From: an uncultured Butyrivibrio sp.
GTDB taxonomy: Bacteria; Bacillota; Clostridia; Lachnospirales; Lachnospiraceae
Length of the DNA: 36,106 bases
Assembly: GCA_947167765.1 (NCBI GenBank)
Contig: CAMVJI010000010.1
Span: 1-36,106, forward strand
Direction: 5' to 3'
A program made the translations under genes and the position numbers. The notes under the pieces were generated by a model that saw nothing but the letters and a program-made list of their open reading frames with translations, searched no databases and had not been told where the DNA came from. This document shows positions 15,889-23,913 of the stretch, in pieces. Positions within the stretch are counted from its first letter, which is position 1, and each line of letters starts with the position of its first letter.

Positions 15889-15901
15889 TTCCCTATCTTC
15901 C

Positions 15902-16369
15902 TTATATTCTTAGTTGTTTTTGAAAACATATTGCCCCTTCCAATTTGTCATATGGAGGATAATTAGGCATTCTGGTATAACCAAGCCTGGCATACAATCC
16001 AACAGCATCCTTCATGGAATCTCTTGTCTGAAGTATTGCAAAGTCGTATCCATCCATTATCGCCTTATGCTCTATACGATGCATCATTTCTTCTGCTATA
16101 CGCCTTCTGCGATGACTTTCTTCGACCCATACACGCTTTATTTCAACAGCAACAGATGAATACCTTTTAAGTCCGGCACATCCAACCGGAATCCCGTTGT
16201 CAAAGGCAATTATGACCGCATAAATTTTGCCAGACGCATTATATTGCACAAATGCTGTTCTGTTTGTAAGTCCACCGGCAATCTGATTATAGTACTCTTC
16301 AGTTTTTATGTGGAATCGATGAAAGTCTTCATCATTCCCATCTGTCCACCTGTATACTATGTCACCCAC
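15902..16369 (-). CDS. GNAT family N-acetyltransferase
   Basis: A 155-aa acetyltransferase. The acetyl-CoA binding region appears as VEIKRVWVEESHRRRRIAEEMMHRIEHKA (motif A, about 70-100), followed by AVGLYARLGYTR. Substrate unknown. In a neighbourhood of amide-forming and deacylating enzymes, acylation of an amino acid or peptide is possible, though many GNATs modify unrelated targets. Confidence 0.85.
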   Translation of the reverse strand: MGDIVYRWTDGNDEDFHRFHIKTEEYYNQIAGGLTNRTAFVQYNASGKIYAVIIAFDNGIPVGCAGLKRYSSVAVEIKRVWVEESHRRRRIAEEMMHRIEHKAIMDGYDFAILQTRDSMKDAVGLYARLGYTRMPNYPPYDKLEGAICFQKQLRI

Positions 16370-16396
16370 TTAATATCCTCGATCCATATGCAATTA

Positions 16397-16633
16397 CTAT
16401 ACAACCATGAATTGTTCTATTTCTTTAATCAGTGCGTTAGTAGCATCTTCATCACCATATATCCTTAATCTGGCTGGAGAATTAGACACAATAGATAACG
16501 CACCAAATAATGATTTAGCATCTACGTGTCTGCTTCCCTGACTTAGATCCGCATCTGCTTCACTTTTTTCAATGATATCTACAAAGCTTCTTATTTTTTC
16601 AACGCTATCAAGCAAAACACTCACCTGTTTCAT
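16397..16633 (-). CDS. HPr/Crh-like protein lacking the phosphorylatable His
   Basis: A 78-aa protein that aligns over its length with HPr. The active-site His15 position is K13 (DSVEKIR versus DSGIHAR), whereas the regulatory Ser46 context is kept as KSLFG (S41). This is the pattern of Crh, the HPr paralogue that cannot carry PEP-derived phosphate but can be phosphorylated by HPr kinase and act in catabolite control. It sits between the alarmone synthetase and GNAT genes, with the PEP/pyruvate-binding gene upstream, suggesting a regulatory function. HPr family assignment is by alignment by eye. Confidence 0.75.
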   Translation of the reverse strand: MKQVSVLLDSVEKIRSFVDIIEKSEADADLSQGSRHVDAKSLFGALSIVSNSPARLRIYGDEDATNALIKEIEQFMVV

Positions 16634-16653
16634 TACTATAATTCCTTCATATT

Positions 16654-17643
16654 TTAATCTATAATGTCATTCTGAAACCTTGACAGATGCTCATATGGCA
16701 AGATAAGCCTTCCCCTGTATAATCCACATCCGTCATTTACAAGCTGATTATTTACCGCCCCAAACATATTTACATCCACCTTGGCCAGATCAAGCCCCTG
16801 CAACAGAATTCCCCTCTCATAAGCCTCGTCAAAATACGTGCATTCCCCTGAAGGTACAGCATCCCTGCGACTCCTTTCTTTGTCCTGTCTCTTTTCATAT
16901 CCCAGATGATGTGCAGGTCCAATTTCAGCGTAATCGTCCATCTGCTTGGTACGCATCTGTACTTCAAGATACGATCTGGACTGGTTGTCGTAAAACGTGA
17001 TGTGAAGGGACTGATATCCATAGGGACTGGGATTCTTAATATAGTCCCTGTAATATGGTCTTAACGATTCTGTTATCATCTCGGAAGGTTCTTTCCCCGG
17101 CATTCCATAAATCTCTGCTGTAAAGCCTTTCTCTTCCAGAAATCCGGGGATCGCATTGGCAATCTCATAGAGGTACTTAAGTTCTATCTCTTCACGATTT
17201 TCTCCATCCTTCAGATGACAGGCAGGCATGGATATAACTATTCGGTATGCAATAAGATCCCTTATGGCTCCCATCTGTTGTTTCAACTCAGTAATGTTGG
17301 GAAAAGAGCTGTTTTTCCCATAATAGTCATACACATGCTCTACTATGTTCCCGTTGAACTTCTGCTCTGCCCTTATCAGGGATTTTATCCTCCCCTTGAA
17401 AGTAAAAGCAAGAAACGGATACTCGGCAGACATGTATTTATAAAACTCCCTCAGCCGCTGTGACTGAGATGTAAGGAAGTCATTATGCTCCAGTAATTCC
17501 ATGAGCTGCAGAAGAAAATTGCAGTGTATTATGTCTACTCCATTTTCAGTGCGCTTTGCATCTTCCTTAAGATCGTTTTGAAACCTCTGAATAATCTTAA
17601 GAACTGTATCGCCTGAATATAAATAATCATTGAGCGTTACCAT
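16654..17643 (-). CDS. RelA/SpoT-type alarmone synthetase (synthetase domain only)
   Basis: GTP/GDP pyrophosphokinase-like protein without HD hydrolase, TGS or ACT domains, so a small alarmone synthetase, though longer (about 329 aa) than typical ones (~210-260). Family motifs visible are KGRIKS, RDLIAYRIV, NPSPYGYQSLH and LEVQMRTKQMDDYAE, followed by GPAHHLGYEK. I start at 17643, where GGGGGA stands six bases upstream; an open frame to 17712 would overlap the preceding gene by 52 bp. It makes ppGpp/pppGpp-type signals from ATP. Operonic with the PEP/pyruvate-binding and Crh-like genes. Confidence 0.88.
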   Translation of the reverse strand: MVTLNDYLYSGDTVLKIIQRFQNDLKEDAKRTENGVDIIHCNFLLQLMELLEHNDFLTSQSQRLREFYKYMSAEYPFLAFTFKGRIKSLIRAEQKFNGNIVEHVYDYYGKNSSFPNITELKQQMGAIRDLIAYRIVISMPACHLKDGENREEIELKYLYEIANAIPGFLEEKGFTAEIYGMPGKEPSEMITESLRPYYRDYIKNPSPYGYQSLHITFYDNQSRSYLEVQMRTKQMDDYAEIGPAHHLGYEKRQDKERSRRDAVPSGECTYFDEAYERGILLQGLDLAKVDVNMFGAVNNQLVNDGCGLYRGRLILPYEHLSRFQNDIID

Positions 17644-17660
17644 TCCCATCCCCCATTTCT

Positions 17661-20231
17661 TCATGTTTTTAGCAACAGGTGATTCTTTTCCAAATCGTAG
17701 AAAAGAGTGCATTCAGCATATTTCATGTCAAAGACCTTTACGATGTCTGCATCGCTGTCCGTATCCGTAAAATCTGCGGTAATATTTCTAAAAGCTGAGA
17801 GCTTATCCGGTGAGAAATGCAGAGTATTCTCGTTTGCAAAAACAGCGGTATATAGAATATCTGCTTCTACAAGATCCTGGAAAATGTGGCTTCCATAGGA
17901 CAGCTCCGGGTTATAGCCAGCCTCCTTTTCCTCAACTTCACATACCGCCTCAAATTCACTGATATCCGCAAAGGTTGTAGGTACCCCAAGTTCAGGAGAT
18001 GAAGTACCTATACGCCCTGGAACGACCAACATCATGTGCCTGCCCTGTTCTCTGAATGTCCAGTTTACCTTGCCTATGATCCTTGCAATCCGGGTCTTAT
18101 CAGCGTATGGCATTTCATAGTATGCCTTGGGATAAACATAGACTATCAGGTCAATAGGAACACTCCTCGAGAGCCCCATTGAAGAGCCTATGCTTTCAAG
18201 GATGATGTTATCCTCCGGTACACTTTCGGGAACAACTACTTGTGCTGTATCCTTGAATACCTGAAGCGGCCTGCATTGCAGGAGGTTTATGGAATACTCA
18301 CCGTTTTCCGAAAGGTTCATTGTAAACTCTATATCTACAGGATGCTCATATTCCTTCTGGATTATCTGCATAAGCTGCTGCATCTGTGTCATTATGGTCT
18401 GCTTTTTCACAAGGCCTCTACAGGATATGAATCTCACATCCCGGTATATACCACGCTCTTTTAAAGAATCCTCCACTTCATAATCGTGTTCGAGAAGTGT
18501 GTTTATCAGATACATCGGAAGCTTGCCTTCAATATCTCTAAGCTCCAATCGTTTCAATGCATGCTCGCTCACGTCCATGGCTTCTACCGCCCGCTGAGAA
18601 AACTGGTGCTTTTCAGCTACGGTGACTGATGAAGTTGCCTCCGGCATATCAAGGCTTACAAGACGGGGATATGAGCCCATAGTCCTGTCCACAGCTGATG
18701 TACCAAGACCCATGACAAGCCTTAACATTCCAGCCTTTGGTTCGATGTCCGCAAGGAATTTGTATGGACTGTAGGAATAGCCAACACCAGCAGCACAGGG
18801 CATATAATAAGGGCCATAATAAGACCCTGAAACTCTCTGTATTAGCAGTGCCATCTGCTCATCCCTTTTATCAAGTCCACGTCTCTTTCTGTAATCAAGG
18901 GCAGACAGGCTCATGGTGCTGGCATATACTGTTCTGATGGCATTCTCAAATTCTTCAAGTCTCTCCTCTAAGGTGCCCCTGTTTGCACAGAATACCGATT
19001 CATACTTTCCGGCAAAAGCATTTCCAAATCCATCCTCGAGGATACTGCTTGACCTTACAATAAACGGATCCTGCCCATAGTATTCCAGGATATGCTTAAA
19101 CTGAGTCCTTAGTTCTTCTGAAAAAGAGCCCTGCTTCAGCTTTGTTGCAAACTCATCGGCAAGTGAAAAATACTCTTCGTCAGTCCTTTGGCGAATCCGC
19201 AGATCCCAGAACTCATTGTCAACGATATAAGTATAATAAACATCCGAGCCCATAAAGAATGAATCGTGGGGTTCCAACACTTCGTTTATCTCAGGATTCT
19301 CGTTGCGGATGATAGCCCTGGCAAGAAGCATTCCGCAGGCCTTTCCTCCTATGAGTCCTGTCCCTATCATATGATTCCTGACAGCAAAATAGTCCTCAGG
19401 CTCAAAATGCTTTTTTACCATCTGTCTCATCTTCTCATCCCTGGTCATCATGATATTGCACATCATGTTGCAGGACTCTGTCATATCCATATGGCTGTCA
19501 TACTGGAGCTTTGCCGTATTAAAAAACTTATCCCAGAAATCAACATACTGATCCTCCCCAGGTCTCTGGAAATTATCAAGAAGCTGATAGAAACGGCTGG
19601 ACTGGACGCCATCAAGGATTGGCCTGAAGGTTCCTTCATCTTTTTTATAAATATGCGGAAGGAACATAGTCTCTGAATCCCTGTTCCAGACCTTCTCAGG
19701 GCGTACATAAACATTTTTAGAATCAGAATATACATCAAGAAAAAGCTGCGTTGTATTGAGGATTTTATTGACTGCGTGAAAAGAATGCTTTCCCCGTATT
19801 ATCGGAAAAAACGCAACAGTGTCGAGAATAAAGAGGAACGGACACGTAACCCTAAAGAAATTCCCCATCATGAGGTCAGTAGCCCAGCGTATCTGCAGCT
19901 CTGACAAGCAGTCAAAAACATAGAAGGCATCCTTTCCTTCTTTTTCAATGATATTATGTATATCTACGGTGAACGTCTCAAAGCGGTGTGTTAGCGGTAC
20001 CTGATATATCTTTACCTCAGGACAGTCTTCCACAAGCGGCTCGTGGCTAGCAAATCTGAAGTAGATTATGTTCCTCCCATCCTTCTTCGCCTGCTCAACG
20101 TAAGGATCAACAAACATTCTAAACTCCGAAAGGTCAGAAACCCTGAAAACAACGTTGTCACCAAGCCTGATGTTATCAAGCGCTTTATCCATTTCCGGTA
20201 TCCCGGACAATACACGTTCAAATGCTGCCAT
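17661..20231 (-). CDS. PEP/pyruvate-binding (PPDK-type ATP-grasp) protein with degenerate KaiC-like N-terminus
   Basis: An 856-aa protein. Residues ~1-190 resemble a KaiC/RecA fold (SGIPEMDKAL, then FYVFDCLSEL at the Walker B place), but the Walker A loop is lost (FRVSDLSEF). Residues ~285-650 form the ATP-grasp domain of PEP synthase/PPDK: LIGGKACGM, FIVRSSSILEDGFGNAFAGKYESV and INLLQCRPLQ. The phosphohistidine swivel and PEP-binding domains are absent, so it is not a full PEP synthase. The C-terminal ~200 residues (GRIGTSSPELGVP, GSHIFQDL) match the tail of related clostridial and archaeal proteins. It heads the operon. Possible role: ATP-dependent phosphotransfer or sensing. AGGAGG precedes ATG 20231. 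Confidence 0.85.
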   Translation of the reverse strand: MAAFERVLSGIPEMDKALDNIRLGDNVVFRVSDLSEFRMFVDPYVEQAKKDGRNIIYFRFASHEPLVEDCPEVKIYQVPLTHRFETFTVDIHNIIEKEGKDAFYVFDCLSELQIRWATDLMMGNFFRVTCPFLFILDTVAFFPIIRGKHSFHAVNKILNTTQLFLDVYSDSKNVYVRPEKVWNRDSETMFLPHIYKKDEGTFRPILDGVQSSRFYQLLDNFQRPGEDQYVDFWDKFFNTAKLQYDSHMDMTESCNMMCNIMMTRDEKMRQMVKKHFEPEDYFAVRNHMIGTGLIGGKACGMLLARAIIRNENPEINEVLEPHDSFFMGSDVYYTYIVDNEFWDLRIRQRTDEEYFSLADEFATKLKQGSFSEELRTQFKHILEYYGQDPFIVRSSSILEDGFGNAFAGKYESVFCANRGTLEERLEEFENAIRTVYASTMSLSALDYRKRRGLDKRDEQMALLIQRVSGSYYGPYYMPCAAGVGYSYSPYKFLADIEPKAGMLRLVMGLGTSAVDRTMGSYPRLVSLDMPEATSSVTVAEKHQFSQRAVEAMDVSEHALKRLELRDIEGKLPMYLINTLLEHDYEVEDSLKERGIYRDVRFISCRGLVKKQTIMTQMQQLMQIIQKEYEHPVDIEFTMNLSENGEYSINLLQCRPLQVFKDTAQVVVPESVPEDNIILESIGSSMGLSRSVPIDLIVYVYPKAYYEMPYADKTRIARIIGKVNWTFREQGRHMMLVVPGRIGTSSPELGVPTTFADISEFEAVCEVEEKEAGYNPELSYGSHIFQDLVEADILYTAVFANENTLHFSPDKLSAFRNITADFTDTDSDADIVKVFDMKYAECTLFYDLEKNHLLLKT

Positions 20232-20292
20232 ACCTACAACCTCCTATTGCATTTACAGCCATACAAAAGAAAAAAGCAAAGTCTGCCAACAT
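20218..20292 (-). CDS. Possible 24-codon upstream ORF overlapping the PEP/pyruvate-binding gene start
   Basis: ATG at 20292 is preceded by AAAGGAG nine bases away and opens a 24-codon frame, Phe-rich at the start (MLADFAFFFC), that runs through the leader terminator. It ends at TGA 20218-20220, past the main start at 20231. Translation would interfere with both the hairpin and main initiation. The Phe codons partly arise from the U-run, so this may be chance. Confidence 0.35.
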   Translation of the reverse strand: MLADFAFFFCMAVNAIGGCRYGSI

Positions 20293-20350
20293 TTCTGTAA
20301 GCTCCTTTGCTTCTTTATTTATAATAGCACATTCTTTTTCCTTCAACACT
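20274..20350 (-). promoter_or_regulatory. Promoter and attenuator hairpin of the PEP/pyruvate-binding operon
   Basis: On the minus strand a -35 TTGAAG and -10 TATAAA are separated by 17 bp (about 20320-20350). The transcript would start directly before hairpin AAGCAAAG/CTTTGCTT (20274-20312), which is followed by TTTTTTC. A terminator at the very 5' end, before the AGGAGG and start at 20231, indicates attenuation. The loop contains the Shine-Dalgarno and ATG of the short upstream ORF. Confidence 0.45.
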
Positions 20351-20402
20351 CTTTTTCACAATAGGATGCAAGTCTACTTATATTCATCAGAGCTTTTTTA
20401 TC

Positions 20403-21116
20403 TCATTCCTTAGATTCTCTGACCCTCTTTCTTTTTGCAGCCTCCAAAACGCTTGCAAGATTACCTTCGTTAAGCAGCTTCGGATAATTATCATCGATAT
20501 CCTTGAGGATTACCCGGTTATCAGACTCTGACGATCTGGTACTGTCATATAGCTCCTCCAGATTGTCCGCAGAAAAGATACTATCAAGAAGCTTTCTTGC
20601 TTCTTCAGGATGAGAAAGATTTTCAAAGCTCTCATAAAAATTCACAACAGCTTTCTCTATTAGCTCTCTCGTGATATTCTCTGACTTTATGATGCCGACA
20701 GCATCTGATATATCATACTTGTATGGCCTCATTGAAGCCAGTTTCATTGCAACATCGTACTCTGATGGGAGCATCCTTACTTCAAGTATGTTTGCAAACA
20801 TTTTATAATGCTTGGAATACTGCCGAATCTTTTCAGTATATGAGCTGGTTTTTCTAAATTCCTCGTTGATCCATCCAGTCGGAAGTCCGTTTCTGTCGCC
20901 CACGATGTTTATGGCATCTTTCATAGAAGATGATGCAAAAATCAGACTATCGATATCCGTTGTAGATGGACGAAATCCATATTTTGAAACTATTGCTGCA
21001 CCGCCTATAATTACAATCTCTGCTGGAATGTTCTTTCTATTAAGCTTTTTATACTCTTTTGCCAGCTGAAACAACAGATTGTCTATATTTTCTTTTGTAA
21101 ATAAAACCTTATCCAT
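20403..21116 (-). CDS. Nucleotidyltransferase-fold protein (DUF6036-like), probable toxin-side partner
   Basis: A 237-aa protein with the nucleotidyltransferase signature IIGGAAIVSKYGFRPSTTDIDSLIF (~36-60): a GG motif followed by DxD. This fits DUF6036/AbiEii-like proteins, many of which are toxins or partners of HTH antitoxins that transfer nucleotides to RNA. The C-terminal half is helical and charged. It overlaps the upstream HTH gene by 8 bp. A toxin role is inferred from fold and pairing. Confidence 0.7.
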   Translation of the reverse strand: MDKVLFTKENIDNLLFQLAKEYKKLNRKNIPAEIVIIGGAAIVSKYGFRPSTTDIDSLIFASSSMKDAINIVGDRNGLPTGWINEEFRKTSSYTEKIRQYSKHYKMFANILEVRMLPSEYDVAMKLASMRPYKYDISDAVGIIKSENITRELIEKAVVNFYESFENLSHPEEARKLLDSIFSADNLEELYDSTRSSESDNRVILKDIDDNYPKLLNEGNLASVLEAAKRKRVRESKE

Positions 21117-21669
21117 TTATAATCTCACATTCTACTATATTAAAATTAAGAAACTCAGGAATAGCGTGATCCATAGCCTCTTTGTGTGCATCTTTTCCCA
21201 AGAGTTTTTCTGACAATTCTGTATCAGCAGGGAATACAGGCTTCTCCAGTTTATAGCGCCTTATTTCTTCATATTCATTACACTTTGGAAGTCCGTTACG
21301 CTTACTTAGATAATCCAGCATTGCAAGAAGATAAAATGCCTCAGCCTTCATATCCAGTTTCCAGTAATAATTTATTTTTTTCTTTTCCAGGAGGTCGATC
21401 ACATAATCAATTTCGCCCATCCGATTTACCAAATGACACTGCTCGCTTCTGAACAAATTGAAAGAATGATTCTTGTCACACAGTGTAAGAAGTTCATCTA
21501 TTGTAAGATTAAGTGCGTCCGCTATCTTTTTCACAACACCAAGGGCACAGTTAAGGATATCCACCTTGCCATTAACGATGTTAAAGACCGTAGGATACGC
21601 TACCAGAGCGCTATTAGCAACTTTATATATCGATATTCTGTTGTCTTCCAGGTATTGCTTAATGTACAT
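21109..21669 (-). CDS. HTH (Xre-type) regulator, probable antitoxin
   Basis: A 186-aa protein whose first ~65 residues form an Xre-like helix-turn-helix (KVANSALVAYPTVFNIVNGK, then IADALNLTIDELL). The C-terminal 110 residues are unassigned. It starts 8 bp before the nucleotidyltransferase gene ends its overlap, as in antitoxin-first operons. Upstream, an inverted repeat (21696-21703 and 21722-21729) is a plausible self-operator. Confidence 0.7.
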   Translation of the reverse strand: MYIKQYLEDNRISIYKVANSALVAYPTVFNIVNGKVDILNCALGVVKKIADALNLTIDELLTLCDKNHSFNLFRSEQCHLVNRMGEIDYVIDLLEKKKINYYWKLDMKAEAFYLLAMLDYLSKRNGLPKCNEYEEIRRYKLEKPVFPADTELSEKLLGKDAHKEAMDHAIPEFLNFNIVECEIING

Positions 21670-21695
21670 AGTTGGCTCCTCCTTCTGCTTAAATT

Positions 21696-21729
21696 ATATA
21701 CTCATAATTATATATACGCAAGAGTATAT
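21696..21729. promoter_or_regulatory. Operator-like inverted repeat upstream of the HTH/nucleotidyltransferase pair
   Basis: ATATACTC (21696-21703) and GAGTATAT (21722-21729) form an 8-bp inverted repeat, 18 bp apart, 27 bp before the HTH gene start. The position suits autoregulation. Confidence 0.4.
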
Positions 21730-21799
21730 ATAATTCTAAAAATAATCCGAACCAGAACAGTAACCTGGCAGTTATATATTCCAAGGATCCAAAAAGCTA

Positions 21800-21828
21800 T
21801 TGTATATCTAATCGATATACATTAGAAT
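21800..21828 (+). promoter_or_regulatory. Promoter and operator of the RelBE-like pair
   Basis: TGTATATC (21801-21808) and GATATACA (21814-21821) form a perfect 8-bp inverted repeat with a 5-bp centre. It overlies a -35-like TTGTAT (21800-21805) and the spacer before -10 TAGAAT (21823-21828; 17 bp). A binding site for the RelB/DinJ-type antitoxin is likely. GAAAGG (21835-21840) is the ribosome binding site. Confidence 0.55.
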
Positions 21829-21840
21829 ATAAGTGAAAGG

Positions 21841-22167
21841 ATGGTGATGACCATGGCAACTAAAACAGCAAACGTTCTTGCAAGAGTAGAACCTGAAGTT
21901 AAGGAAGAAGCAGAAAGCATCCTCAATCAGCTTGGAATCCCGGCTTCTGTAGTAATAAACATGCTTTACAAGCAGATCATAATGACAAAAGGAATTCCCT
22001 TTTCTCTGACTCTTCACAAGGCTCCTACTGCTGTGGATGAAATGAGCAAAGACGAATTTGATTCCATGATGGCCAAGGGACTGGCACAGGCAAAAGCAAA
22101 CGAAAGCCGCCCTGCTTCTGATGTGCTCTCAGACATAAGAAACAACATCAAGGAGTGGACTAAATGA
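21841..22167 (+). CDS. RelB/DinJ-type antitoxin
   Basis: A 108-aa antitoxin with an N-terminal ribbon-helix-helix (ANVLARVEPEVKEEAESILNQLGIPASVVINMLYKQI, about 8-45) typical of RelB/DinJ, and a disordered acidic tail that would wrap the toxin. Three in-frame ATGs occur at 21841, 21847 and 21853; with GAAAGG ending at 21840, the second or third is the more likely start. It overlaps the toxin start by 4 bp. Confidence 0.85.
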   Translation: MVMTMATKTANVLARVEPEVKEEAESILNQLGIPASVVINMLYKQIIMTKGIPFSLTLHKAPTAVDEMSKDEFDSMMAKGLAQAKANESRPASDVLSDIRNNIKEWTK

Positions 22168-22496
22168 ATGTTTATGATGTAAGAGTCACCACTCAGGCAC
22201 AGGAGCAGATAAGAGATATTGCCTACTATATTGCAGTAACGCTTCATGCCCCAGATGCAGCTCAGGCCATGGTGGATGATCTGGATGAAGTATTTGAAAC
22301 AATCTCACAGAATCCCGAAAGGCAGTTCCTTGTTGAGCAAGAGCCCTGGCACAGTGAAGGCGTCAGAAAGATCAAGGTAAAGAATTACCTGGTCTATTTC
22401 TGGATCGATGTAGAGAACGCTGCAGTACAGGTGATCGGTGTATGTTATGCAAAACGGGATCAGAAAAAATTTCTAAATGGGATAGATATAGAATGA
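22164..22496 (+). CDS. RelE/ParE-family toxin
   Basis: A 110-aa toxin of the RelE/ParE superfamily, with VRVTTQAQEQIRDIAYYIA and the C-terminal strands VKNYLVYFWIDVENAAVQVIGVCYAKRDQ. The set of residues (no clear RelE catalytic Arg/Tyr trio) looks closer to the ParE type. Co-translated with the antitoxin (ATGA overlap). It converges with tniQ, the two sharing a bidirectional terminator. Confidence 0.82.
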   Translation: MNVYDVRVTTQAQEQIRDIAYYIAVTLHAPDAAQAMVDDLDEVFETISQNPERQFLVEQEPWHSEGVRKIKVKNYLVYFWIDVENAAVQVIGVCYAKRDQKKFLNGIDIE

Positions 22497-22498
22497 TG

Positions 22499-22523
22499 AA
22501 AAGCAGCCACTACGGCTGCTTTT
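22499..22523. terminator. Bidirectional terminator between toxin gene and tniQ
   Basis: AAAAGCAGCC / GGCTGCTTTT around a 5-base loop forms a perfect 10-bp stem with A and T runs on both sides, able to end transcription from the toxin gene (+) and the tns operon (-). Confidence 0.85.
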
Positions 22524-22530
22524 CAAAATA

Positions 22531-23913
22531 TCACTCTTCTTTGTAAATGTAAATCTGTCCACCCTTTTCTTCGGTGAAATATGTTGGAACCTGGAATAGT
22601 TCAAGTTCATCCTTCATTCCGACTCCGTTTCTATTCCATTTCAATTCATAGGACAAATTCCTGAAAAACGCGAAATAACAGAATTTGAAATGATCTTCCA
22701 ATATGTGCATGGCGGCTGCTAATCCATATTTACGAATAAAGGATGGTGACAGGAGATTCTGAGCGCAGTACCTTTTTTCCAAAGCATATTTATTATCTTC
22801 AACATTGAAGTCATCAAAGCTTCTCATGGACAAAAATCCATGAAGGTGTTCGCAGCCAATATAATCCCACAGGAACATAACTTTGGCATCCTTACTGCTG
22901 GCCTTTAGTATCTTACCTCCCATTATCAAAAAACCCTCGGATCTTCTTACTTCATCAAGCGTCATCCCTTCAATAAATCTTCTGGCAATGGTGTAAAGTA
23001 TCAGGTTTTCTAATACTCTGTAATGATCAAACCGATACCTGACATTGTACTCAATGTCATCAGTTTCTATCCCATAAAGATCACACTCATTTATCAGATT
23101 GCTCCAGGATTGTAAGTCAACGGACTGCCTTTCATAGATGGCTACAAAAGGCTTTTGTCGGGCACCCTCAATAAAGAATCGTCCTCCGGATATGTCTGAA
23201 TTAATAAATGGTGACGAAGAAGATGCGGCTACCAAGCTCTCATATTCATCATAAATCTTGATGCTGCCCATCTCCTCATATAATTTCGACGACATTTTCC
23301 AGTGTATTGGAAGCTGGCCTGCTTCTAGACTTTTTTCATTAGTAGGTTCATATCCAGCAGACATGGTGACGATACGCTCTAGATACACCCTATCTTTAAA
23401 ATCATAATTAAAACGCTCATCTTCTCCCCATATATATGTTTGGCGATAGTCCATGATCAGTTTTTCTTCACGATGAAACGGACATCTGCTTATTCCTGAC
23501 AATTGATGCAGATATGAGTGATAGCCTGATTTCATACATTCCGGGCAATAAAAGAATTTCCGTGTAATAAGCCTTGGCGCATATTTCATAAGTTTTGATA
23601 ATGGAGCCATATCTTCGTGATAATCCTCTGGCAGAAGCATCTTGTTTATATTGTCTCTCCAGTTATCTTTAATAGTATATCTGGAATAGATGACAAACTC
23701 ACCATCTGGTTGGAAATCCTGCTTTCTGGATGTAAGTGGGCCAATGTCCAGAAGATTCAGAGCTTCTTTGTAGCTGCATTGGCCGTTTACTATCCTGAAA
23801 TTTCTCATAACTGACCACAGGGATTCATGCGGCCTCACCCATTCTTTCTTCCACATGTATTTAGGCTTACATGCCGGATCCGGAATATCTTTTATCATGG
23901 TCATATTACTCAT
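22531..23913 (-). CDS. tniQ: TniQ/TnsD-family target selector
   Basis: A 460-aa member of the TniQ family. The N-terminal domain (ESLWSVMRNFRIVNG) is followed by a zinc-binding stretch with C123, C126, H132, C144 and H147 (YCPECMKSGYHSYL, SRCPFHREEKL). The length lies between short TniQ (~400) and TnsD (~500). Such proteins recognise the target and recruit TnsC. The target cannot be read from the sequence. GGGAGG lies 10 bases before ATG, inside the end of tnsC; the genes overlap by 8 bp. Last gene of the tns operon. Confidence 0.88.
   Translation of the reverse strand: MSNMTMIKDIPDPACKPKYMWKKEWVRPHESLWSVMRNFRIVNGQCSYKEALNLLDIGPLTSRKQDFQPDGEFVIYSRYTIKDNWRDNINKMLLPEDYHEDMAPLSKLMKYAPRLITRKFFYCPECMKSGYHSYLHQLSGISRCPFHREEKLIMDYRQTYIWGEDERFNYDFKDRVYLERIVTMSAGYEPTNEKSLEAGQLPIHWKMSSKLYEEMGSIKIYDEYESLVAASSSSPFINSDISGGRFFIEGARQKPFVAIYERQSVDLQSWSNLINECDLYGIETDDIEYNVRYRFDHYRVLENLILYTIARRFIEGMTLDEVRRSEGFLIMGGKILKASSKDAKVMFLWDYIGCEHLHGFLSMRSFDDFNVEDNKYALEKRYCAQNLLSPSFIRKYGLAAAMHILEDHFKFCYFAFFRNLSYELKWNRNGVGMKDELELFQVPTYFTEEKGGQIYIYKEE

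Noticed and set aside
17644-17712. Longer alarmone synthetase start at 17712.
   Set aside because: It overlaps the preceding gene by 52 bp without a ribosome binding site; ATG 17643 has GGGGGA at proper distance.
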